Made by a program: the position numbers and the translations under genes. The notes beneath the pieces are model-generated. The model made no database searches and was not told where the DNA came from. It saw nothing but the letters and a program-made list of their open reading frames with translations. From Pseudomonadota bacterium (GTDB lineage Bacteria; Pseudomonadota; Alphaproteobacteria; Acetobacterales; Acetobacteraceae): a stretch of 5,299 nucleotides of DNA. Below, in pieces: positions 1 to 4,486 of the stretch (the first letter of the stretch is position 1; each line of letters opens with the position of its first letter). The DNA lies in NCBI GenBank assembly GCA_021808205.1, contig JAKBCD010000181.1:1-5299 (forward strand). Direction: 5' to 3'.

Positions 1-268
1 AGGTTGGCATCAACATCGGCATCAGCACCACCGCTTCGGCCAGCAGCACCAGCCGCCCGCGCGACCGCGCCAGATAAATCGCCAAAGGCGTGCCCACCAG
101 CACGATCACCACCATCGCCACCGCACCTCCCAGCAGCGAAGTGGTGATGGCCGCCCAGTCCTGCGGGGAAAGAGTTATCGCCCGCCAGAAAACGCCATGG
201 CCGATGAGGCCGGAAAGTGGTGCCAACAAAAACGCCAGAACGAGAACCAGGAACCCGACGCGCAGCAT
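1..268 (-). CDS. Molybdate/tungstate-type ABC transporter permease, N-terminal part
   Basis: This is an inner-membrane permease subunit, cut by the left window edge; 89 residues are visible. Translating the minus strand from the ATG at 268 gives a hydrophobic N-terminal helix (about residues 3-21). A periplasmic stretch with the motif LSPQDWAAITTSL (33-45) follows, then a second helix (about 46-66) ending in PLAIYLARSRGR. The visible end, VVLMPMLMPT, matches the place where ModB and related permeases have their proline-rich 'PLVLPP' segment. The start lies 2 nt after the stop of the binding-protein gene (TAG-CC-ATG). With no clear Shine-Dalgarno sequence, translation is probably coupled to that gene. 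Pairing with a ModA/WtpA-like binding protein and a divergent ModE-like regulator supports import of molybdate or tungstate. The choice between Mo and W cannot be made from this fragment. Confidence 0.8.
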   Translation of the reverse strand, partial: MLRVGFLVLVLAFLLAPLSGLIGHGVFWRAITLSPQDWAAITTSLLGGAVAMVVIVLVGTPLAIYLARSRGRLVLLAEAVVLMPMLMPT

Positions 269-270
269 GG

Positions 271-1164
271 CTAGATGGAAGGGCCTTTGCCCGGCGCGTA
301 ACCGTAACGCTTGAAGATGGACTGCCCATCCGGCCCGGCCAGGAAGGCAACATAATCCGCCGCCGCCTTGGGGTCGGCTGCACCCTTCAGCGCCATGGCG
401 TAGAACACCAGCGGGCTGGGGTGGATGGTTTTGCCCTTCACTTCCAGACTGGCCTTGGCATAGGTGGCTTTCAGCGCAGGGTTGGAGATGTTCACCGCGT
501 CCGGCAATTCAATGAAGGGCAGTTTCTGCGAGGCCACAGCACTCTTATAACCCAGGGTCGCGTCGATCTGCCCGGCTTCCAGCCGCGCCAGCAGCGAAGG
601 CTCGGCGAAAATCTGCTGCGGATTAATCATTCGCCCCGCCACTTTCTGCGCGAAGCCCGGCAACTTGTAATAAGCCTCGGCCAATTGCAGCGCGAACAGC
701 ACATATTGGCCTTGCGGGTCGACCGTCGGGTCTGTGCGGCCGAAACGGAAATTCGGGTTGAGGAAAATCTTCGTCCAGTCGGCACCTTTGGCCGCGGCAA
801 GCTGGGCGGCGAATTTAGAGCTGGGGGAATAGGCCAGAACCATGGAAGTGCTGGCCACCGGCACCGCCTTGCCTGCGGCAAACCCCGCCTCGCGGACAAT
901 TTTGGCCGGACCGGCGGAAACCGGCACGAACACATCCGGCTTCATGGCACCCCCGGTGATGAGATGCGCCAGCGCCAGCGCGCCCTGGCCAATGCCATGC
1001 ACGGCAACGCCCGTGGCGGTGGTGAAGGAGGGGTTCATGCCCTTATCCATCAGCTTGCCCATGGAGCCTGCATAGGCAACGGTGATGGCCTCGGCGGCAG
1101 AAGCCCGCCCGGCCGCGGCGAGTGCCAGAGGGGTGGCGAGCAAGAAGCGGCGAGAAACAGACAT
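271..1164 (-). CDS. Periplasmic molybdate/tungstate-binding protein, ModA/WtpA-like
   Basis: Substrate-binding protein of the ABC importer, 297 residues. I chose the ATG at 1164 because GGAG lies 7 nt upstream (1171-1174) and the product then begins with a typical signal peptide: MSVSRRFLLA, a hydrophobic core and likely cleavage near ASA-AEA (residues 22-26). The reading frame stays open to 1305, but that extension would run through the promoter region and into the divergent regulator. Family signs are the AYAGSMGKLM strand (30-39), PDVFVPVSA (76-84), FGRTDPTVDPQG (141-152), and GYKSAVASQKLPFIELPD followed by NISNP (205-229). The TDP motif and the YKS...LPF-ELPD...N-SNP stretch resemble WtpA-type tungstate/molybdate-binding proteins more than classical E. 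coli ModA. The paired arginines suggest possible Tat export, but the motif is imperfect. Family assignment is fairly firm; the preferred oxyanion is not. Confidence 0.82.
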   Translation of the reverse strand: MSVSRRFLLATPLALAAAGRASAAEAITVAYAGSMGKLMDKGMNPSFTTATGVAVHGIGQGALALAHLITGGAMKPDVFVPVSAGPAKIVREAGFAAGKAVPVASTSMVLAYSPSSKFAAQLAAAKGADWTKIFLNPNFRFGRTDPTVDPQGQYVLFALQLAEAYYKLPGFAQKVAGRMINPQQIFAEPSLLARLEAGQIDATLGYKSAVASQKLPFIELPDAVNISNPALKATYAKASLEVKGKTIHPSPLVFYAMALKGAADPKAAADYVAFLAGPDGQSIFKRYGYAPGKGPSI

Positions 1165-1170
1165 AGCAAA

Positions 1171-1174
1171 CTCC
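1171..1174 (-). promoter_or_regulatory. Ribosome binding site of the binding-protein gene
   Basis: GGAG on the minus strand, 6 nt upstream of the ATG at 1164. It decides the start in favour of 1164 over the longer open frame. Its edge touches the Mo-box-like palindrome. Confidence 0.65.
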
Positions 1175-1197
1175 GATATGTTTGTGCGGGTATATCG
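1174..1197. promoter_or_regulatory. Mo-box-like palindrome, putative ModE operator
   Basis: The half-sites are CGATAT (1174-1179) and ATATCG (1192-1197), an exact inverted repeat with a 12-nt spacer. From memory, the E. coli modA operator has the form CGTTAT-N12-ATAACG, and alphaproteobacterial Mo-boxes have CG-TAT arms at similar spacing, so the geometry matches. The site lies between the divergent uptake and regulator genes. It overlaps a candidate -10 for the leftward promoter and a candidate -35 for the rightward one. Binding by the adjacent ModE-like protein would therefore be expected to repress uptake and could autoregulate the right-hand operon. The symmetry is seen directly; the function is inferred. 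Confidence 0.6.
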
Positions 1198-1209
1198 AAA
1201 CAGTATAGT
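1182..1209 (+). promoter_or_regulatory. Candidate promoter for the modE-pgsA-mobB-moaDE-apt genes
   Basis: On the plus strand, a weak -35 TTGTGC (1182-1187) is followed after 16 nt by TATAGT (1204-1209), one base from the consensus -10. The -35 lies in the palindrome spacer, so operator occupancy would interfere with it. Predicted transcription would begin near 1216, leaving a leader of about 30 nt. The -10 is convincing and the -35 is not. Confidence 0.38.
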
Positions 1210-1218
1210 GGCCGTCAA
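1191..1218 (-). promoter_or_regulatory. Candidate promoter for the uptake genes
   Basis: On the minus strand, TTGACG (1213-1218) is followed after 16 nt by GATATA (1191-1196), close to sigma-70 -35 and -10 elements. The -10 falls inside the right arm of the Mo-box-like palindrome, which suits repression by a ModE-type protein. A TATACT at 1202-1207 is an alternative -10 but lacks a well-placed -35. Confidence 0.45.
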
Positions 1219-1243
1219 ACTCATAAAATGGTTGAATGTGCCG

Positions 1244-1618
1244 ATGATGGAGTCTTCACCTCTACGGCTGCGGTTACGGCTCAATGGTTCCCATGGCGTT
1301 GTCATGGGGCCTGGCCGGGCGGATCTGCTGGATTATATCGCGCAAACCGGTTCCATTGCCGCGGCCGGGCGGCGCATGGGCATGAGCTATAAACGCGCCT
1401 GGAACCTGGTTGAATCGCTGAACGCCACCTTCCACCATCCATTGGTGGAAACCGCCAAGGGCGGGGCGGGGCATGGCGGGGCAAAGCTGACCCCGCTGGG
1501 GCAGGAGCTGCTGGCCGCCTACCGTGCGCTGGAGGAGGCAAGCCGCATTGCCGGCGCAGCGATGGTTGAGCGTTTTGACGCCGTACTGGCGGTTCCTCCC
1601 GCGACAAATCCCCGCTAG
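1244..1618 (+). CDS. ModE-type winged-helix regulator, DNA-binding domain only
   Basis: Product of 124 residues resembling the N-terminal LysR-like helix-turn-helix domain of ModE. A helix-turn-helix with ModE-like sequence, GSIAAAGRRMGMSYKRAW, lies at 36-53 and continues into NLVESLN. The wing carries PLVETAKGGAGHGGAKLTPLG (66-86), with the typical glycine-rich turn and LTPLG. The C-terminal helix is LLAAYRALEE (89-98). Full-length ModE (about 260 residues) adds two Mop/TOBE domains that bind molybdate. Those are absent here, because the frame stops and pgsA begins 12 nt later. The frame is open back to 1082, but upstream codons would lie in the control region and antisense to the binding-protein gene. 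I prefer ATG 1244 or 1247. No clear ribosome site supports either, and GTG 1238 is a third option. It probably acts at the palindrome 47-70 nt upstream. How it senses molybdate, if at all, is not visible. Confidence 0.82.
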   Translation: MMESSPLRLRLRLNGSHGVVMGPGRADLLDYIAQTGSIAAAGRRMGMSYKRAWNLVESLNATFHHPLVETAKGGAGHGGAKLTPLGQELLAAYRALEEASRIAGAAMVERFDAVLAVPPATNPR

Positions 1619-1630
1619 GGTGGTGCCGCG

Positions 1631-2215
1631 ATGCTGACTGATCTGCCGAACATGCTCACCTTATCGCGCATCTGCGCCATCCCGCTGCTAGTGCTGCTGG
1701 AGGCCGTTGGCGTGCCCTGGGCGGATTTCTGCGCCGCACTGCTGTTTACCCTGGCCGGGATCACTGATTATCTGGACGGCAAACTCGCCCGCGAGCTGGC
1801 CCAGCTATCGGATTTCGGCCGGATGCTGGACCCAATCGCCGATAAGCTCTTGATCGGTGCGACACTGATGTGCCTGGTGGGCTTTGGCCATATGCCGGGC
1901 TATGGCATCTACCCCGCCATCGTGATCATGCTGCGGGAAATTCTGGTGTCGGGCCTGCGAGAATATCTCGCGGGCATCCGCATCGGGCTGCCCGTTACGA
2001 AACTCGCGAAATGGAAGACGGGTGTGCAAATGGTCGCCCTGGGCCTGCTGCTGCTGGGTGATGCGGGTGCGCATTTTCTGGGGCTCGGCCGCCTGCCCGT
2101 GGGCTGGATCGGCTTCGTGCTGCTCTGGATGGCGGCGGCACTAACCCTGATCACCGGCTGGGATTACCTGACCGCCGGGCTGCGCCATGCCGGCGCGCAA
2201 CATCCTGCCTCCTGA
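1631..2215 (+). CDS. pgsA: CDP-diacylglycerol-glycerol-3-phosphate 3-phosphatidyltransferase
   Basis: Inner-membrane enzyme that transfers the phosphatidyl group of CDP-diacylglycerol to glycerol 3-phosphate, releasing CMP; this is the committed step to phosphatidylglycerol and cardiolipin. The full CDP-alcohol phosphotransferase signature is present as D46-x2-D49-G50-x2-A53-R54-x8-G63-x3-D67-x3-D71, with all metal-binding aspartates. The N-terminus MLTDLPNMLTLSRICAIPLL is typical of PgsA. Several hydrophobic helices follow (about 12-28, 30-45, 72-100, 130-150 and 155-180). At 194 residues it has normal length. A purine-rich AGGG (1617-1620) sits 10 nt before the ATG. In many alphaproteobacteria pgsA sits next to moaD and moaE, as recalled. 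Here mobB and a lipoprotein gene are inserted between them. I see no defect. Confidence 0.95.
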   Translation: MLTDLPNMLTLSRICAIPLLVLLEAVGVPWADFCAALLFTLAGITDYLDGKLARELAQLSDFGRMLDPIADKLLIGATLMCLVGFGHMPGYGIYPAIVIMLREILVSGLREYLAGIRIGLPVTKLAKWKTGVQMVALGLLLLGDAGAHFLGLGRLPVGWIGFVLLWMAAALTLITGWDYLTAGLRHAGAQHPAS

Positions 2216-2221
2216 CCCTGC

Positions 2222-2716
2222 TTGAAAACTCTTGCCATCTCTGGCTGGTCTGGGGCCGGCAAAACCACGTTGATCGCGGCGTTGATTCCGCTGATCAAGG
2301 CCCGCGGGTTTAGCGTTTCCACTGTCAAGCACGCGCATCATGGCGTGACACTGGACAAACCCGGCAAGGACAGCTTCATCCATGCCGAGGCCGGGGCGCA
2401 GGAGGTGATATTGACCACGCAAGACGGTTTTGCCCTGTTCTCGCGCCGCACCACGCCATTGCAGGCCCTGCTGGTCAGGCTCTCGCCGGTGGACCTCGTG
2501 CTGGTGGAAGGATTCAAGGCCGAAGCGTTGCCCCGGCTTGCCGTGTACCGCCCGGCTCTCGGCAAGCCCGCCCCCTGGCCGGATGACGATTTGCTGGCGG
2601 TGGCGGCGGATACGCCCCTGCCGGACTGCCCGGTGCCGGCGCTGCCTCTGGATAGACCCGGCGACATCGCCGATTTCCTGATCCTGGCACTTGGGTTAAA
2701 CAAGGCTGGCGGTTAA
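2222..2716 (+). CDS. mobB: Molybdopterin-guanine dinucleotide biosynthesis protein MobB
   Basis: P-loop GTP-binding protein of 164 residues that assists in converting molybdenum cofactor to its guanine dinucleotide form, generally as an accessory to MobA. The Walker A motif GWSGAGKTT spans residues 8-16. Further MobB signatures are the strand VSTVKHAHHG (32-41), D50-SFIHAEAGA with its conserved Asp and His, and LVLVEGFK (92-99). Length is normal for a single-domain MobB. The start is TTG at 2222: the upstream in-frame codons reach the pgsA stop within 9 nt and offer no ATG or GTG. The gap to pgsA is only 6 nt, so translation is probably coupled. No mobA is visible in the window. An enzyme of the DMSO reductase family or formate dehydrogenase type would be the expected client, but none is here. 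Confidence 0.93.
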   Translation: MKTLAISGWSGAGKTTLIAALIPLIKARGFSVSTVKHAHHGVTLDKPGKDSFIHAEAGAQEVILTTQDGFALFSRRTTPLQALLVRLSPVDLVLVEGFKAEALPRLAVYRPALGKPAPWPDDDLLAVAADTPLPDCPVPALPLDRPGDIADFLILALGLNKAGG

Positions 2717-2735
2717 ACCAGTGTGGCAATCGCTG

Positions 2736-2741
2736 AAGGAG
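2736..2741 (+). promoter_or_regulatory. Ribosome binding site deciding the TTG start of the lipoprotein gene
   Basis: AAGGAG lies 8 nt before TTG 2750, an ideal Shine-Dalgarno distance. A GTG at 2723 in the same frame would add nine residues before the signal peptide and would place this site inside the coding region, so 2750 is preferred. Confidence 0.65.
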
Positions 2742-2749
2742 CAGAGTCT

Positions 2750-3160
2750 TTGCGCATTTCCCTCGCCCTGTTGACCGCTCTCTGCCTCACCGGATGCGCG
2801 GGCGGCGGCACCTTTCTCAGGCACACGGCATGGCCCTTCGGCGACCCGAACGCCCCGCCCGCAACCAGCGAAACGGCCCAGCGCGCCCTCGGGAAAAACC
2901 CCGCCATACAACCGCTGCGGCCCCAGGCCGGCGATGTCTGGCCGGGCCCGGCGCAACCCTTCCCGACACTGAATCAGGTGGCGAAAAACGCCAACCTGCC
3001 GCTCGGTGAGGGCTATACGCCCTCACTGCCATCGCCCTATCCACCTAGCCCTGAGGGGCAGGTGAACGGTGCCGAGGGGATTTCCACCGGCGGGACGCTT
3101 TACAATACGCAGAACGGCACCCCGCCGATGGCACCGCCCGCACCCGGCAATGGACCCTAA
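2750..3160 (+). CDS. Small proline-rich lipoprotein of unknown function
   Basis: I do not recognise this protein. From the TTG start it has 136 residues. It opens with a lipoprotein signal peptide: MRISLALLTAL, then the lipobox LTGC with the acylated cysteine at 16. The mature part is about 120 residues, roughly one fifth proline, with no membrane helix and little predicted secondary structure. Segments that look most conserved in character are FGDPNAPP (about 30-37), GDVWPGPAQPFPTLNQV (about 61-77) and a Pro/Gly/Asn-rich C-terminal tail. It probably sits in the periplasm, anchored to the inner or outer membrane. It lies 33 nt after mobB and 7 nt before moaD, so it is very likely co-transcribed with the molybdopterin genes. 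That gives no direct clue to its job. The signal peptide and lipobox are clear; everything about function is open. Confidence 0.8.
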   Translation: MRISLALLTALCLTGCAGGGTFLRHTAWPFGDPNAPPATSETAQRALGKNPAIQPLRPQAGDVWPGPAQPFPTLNQVAKNANLPLGEGYTPSLPSPYPPSPEGQVNGAEGISTGGTLYNTQNGTPPMAPPAPGNGP

Positions 3161-3167
3161 GGCACGC

Positions 3168-3419
3168 ATGCGTATTCTGTATTTCGCTTGGCTACGGCAG
3201 CGGATCGGCAAAAGCAGCGAGGAGCTGGAGCCGCCGCCGGAAGTGGATACGCCCCGGGCGCTGATCAGTTGGCTACGCGGCCTTGGCCCCGGCTATGCGG
3301 CGGCGTTTTCGGACGAAAAGCCGGTGCGATGCGCCATCGACCAGGAATTCCAGCCACTGGACGCGCCTTTGGGCACTCCGAAAGAGATCGGCTTCTTTCC
3401 ACCGGTGACGGGAGGCTGA
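3168..3419 (+). CDS. moaD: Molybdopterin synthase small subunit (sulfur carrier) MoaD
   Basis: Ubiquitin-fold sulfur carrier of 83 residues. Its C-terminal Gly-Gly is adenylated and converted to a thiocarboxylate, which supplies the dithiolene sulfurs of molybdopterin. Visible signs are the N-terminal beta strand MRILYFAWLRQRIG (1-14), the helix PRALISWLRGL (29-39) and the C-terminal tail GFFPPVTGG ending exactly in the required Gly82-Gly83. The length matches the family (about 80 residues). I chose ATG 3168, with TAAGG just upstream, rather than ATG 3150, which would add six residues and overlap the lipoprotein stop. It is paired with moaE 6 nt downstream, with which it forms the heterotetrameric synthase. 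No functional residue appears to be missing. Confidence 0.93.
   Translation: MRILYFAWLRQRIGKSSEELEPPPEVDTPRALISWLRGLGPGYAAAFSDEKPVRCAIDQEFQPLDAPLGTPKEIGFFPPVTGG
3411..3415 (+). promoter_or_regulatory. Ribosome binding site of moaE inside the moaD tail
   Basis: GGAGG, 10 nt before the moaE ATG. The same bases form the codons for the essential C-terminal Gly-Gly of MoaD, so coding need and ribosome binding coincide. Confidence 0.55.
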
Positions 3420-3425
3420 AGCCCG

Positions 3426-3902
3426 ATGCGGCTGGTGGCGGTACAGGATGAGGATTTCGATGCGGGCGCGCTGCTGGCTAGGTTGAGCGGCGAGGGCACC
3501 GGCGGGGTCGCCAGCTTCATCGGCATCGTGCGCCACACGCGCGATGGCCGGCTGAAAGCGCTGCGCCTGGAGCATTACCCCGGCATGACGGAAAAGGCGC
3601 TGGAACGTCTGGCCGATGAAGCGCAGGCCCGTTGGGCGCTGACGGGCTGCGTTATCATCCACCGTATCGGCCGGCTGGAGCCGGGGCAGAATATCGTGCT
3701 GGCCGCCGCTGCCAGTGCGCATCGCGGCGACGCCTTGGCGGCGACGGCCTATCTGATCGACCAGTTGAAAACCCGAGCACCCTTTTGGAAGGCAGAGGAA
3801 ATGGAAGATGGCGCGACGCGCTGGGTGGAAGCCCGCGCCGATGATGATAAAGCCGCCGCCGCTTGGGATGATAATTTGCCGCCAAGCCAGGGTCGTTTAT
3901 AG
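3426..3902 (+). CDS. moaE: Molybdopterin synthase catalytic subunit MoaE
   Basis: Large subunit of molybdopterin synthase, 158 residues. It converts cyclic pyranopterin monophosphate to molybdopterin using sulfur from thiocarboxylated MoaD, in the cytoplasm. The family landmarks are all present: [11 protein letters not shown] (31-41) with Arg36; [12 protein letters not shown] (48-59); [12 protein letters not shown] (76-87); SAHRGDA (97-103) with His99-Arg100; and [11 protein letters not shown] (114-124). In that last motif Lys115 and Lys122 stand seven apart, like the two catalytic lysines of E. coli MoaE (Lys119 and Lys126). WVEAR closes the core, followed by a short extra tail. The ATG is preceded by GGAGG inside the end of moaD. 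It forms a gene pair with moaD and should be active as written. Confidence 0.96.
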   Translation: MRLVAVQDEDFDAGALLARLSGEGTGGVASFIGIVRHTRDGRLKALRLEHYPGMTEKALERLADEAQARWALTGCVIIHRIGRLEPGQNIVLAAAASAHRGDALAATAYLIDQLKTRAPFWKAEEMEDGATRWVEARADDDKAAAAWDDNLPPSQGRL

Positions 3903-3912
3903 AAGCGCTATC

Positions 3913-4428
3913 ATGGACCTTAAAGATCATATCCGCGGCATTCCGGATTTCCCCAAACCGGGAATTCTCTTTTACGACATCTCAACCCTGCTGCGCCACG
4001 CCGATGCCTGGCAGGTGGCAATGGGGCGCATGGCCAGCCGCGTGCGGGCCTATCACCCTACCGTGCTGGCCGGGGTGGAAAGCCGCGGCTTTCTACTGGC
4101 CGCACCTTTGGCGTTGAAGCTTGGCTGCGGGTTTGTGATGCTGCGAAAGCCCGGCAAACTGCCCGGCGCCACGGTGGGGCTGGATTACGCCCTGGAATAC
4201 GGCACCGACCGGATCGAGATCCAGGCCGATGCGGTCGAGCCTGGGGCGCGGGTGGTGCTGGTGGATGACCTTCTGGCCACGGGCGGCACCATGGCGGCTG
4301 GCATCAAGCTGCTGGAGAACGCCGGTGCGGAGGTTGTGGCCGCCGCCGCGATGATCGAGCTGACCTTCCTGCATGGGCGGGACAAACTGAACGTGCCGTT
4401 CGAGGCGCTGATCCAGTACGACAATTGA
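3913..4428 (+). CDS. apt: Adenine phosphoribosyltransferase
   Basis: Cytoplasmic purine-salvage enzyme that makes AMP and pyrophosphate from adenine and PRPP. The product is 171 residues, normal for the family. The N-terminus [23 protein letters not shown] (the [12 protein letters not shown] pattern) is characteristic of Apt. Further signs are GVESRGF (54-60), the flexible-loop segment RKPGKLPG (78-85), ALEYGTD (93-99) and the PRPP-binding motif [12 protein letters not shown] (115-126) with its paired aspartates. The frame is open upstream to 3808 inside moaE, but ATG 3913 gives the usual N-terminus and follows the moaE stop by 10 nt. AGAAG (3901-3905) is a weak ribosome site. It is probably the last gene of the modE-to-apt transcript, though no terminator is seen after it. 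A link to molybdenum is not needed to explain it. Confidence 0.96.
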   Translation: MDLKDHIRGIPDFPKPGILFYDISTLLRHADAWQVAMGRMASRVRAYHPTVLAGVESRGFLLAAPLALKLGCGFVMLRKPGKLPGATVGLDYALEYGTDRIEIQADAVEPGARVVLVDDLLATGGTMAAGIKLLENAGAEVVAAAAMIELTFLHGRDKLNVPFEALIQYDN

Positions 4429-4486
4429 CGGATGAGTGCGTGTGCGTAATCTCCCTGGCTTTGAGGAAACGCGGAGCAACGCCAGA

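Noticed and set aside
1165..1305. A 47-residue N-terminal extension of the binding protein
   Set aside because: It would precede a normal signal peptide, overlap the promoter and the divergent regulator, and ignore the GGAG site ahead of 1164.
217..1392. A 391-codon plus-strand open frame antisense to the binding-protein gene
   Set aside because: It mirrors the minus-strand gene, its translation is rich in Arg, His and Gly with no recognisable motif, and it runs through the divergent promoter region into the regulator. Long antisense frames are common in GC-rich DNA.
3161..3167. Molybdenum-cofactor riboswitch ahead of moaD
   Set aside because: Only 7 nt separate the lipoprotein stop and moaD, and no structured leader is possible outside coding sequence. 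The modE-like leader is about 30 nt, also too short.
4432..4449. A five-codon open frame (ATG to TAA) between apt and the TctC-like gene
   Set aside because: It is too short to separate from chance, has no ribosome site of note and no visible attenuator structure around it.
4429..4486. Intrinsic terminator after apt
   Set aside because: I found no GC-rich hairpin followed by a T run in this 58-nt gap, so read-through into the next gene cannot be excluded.
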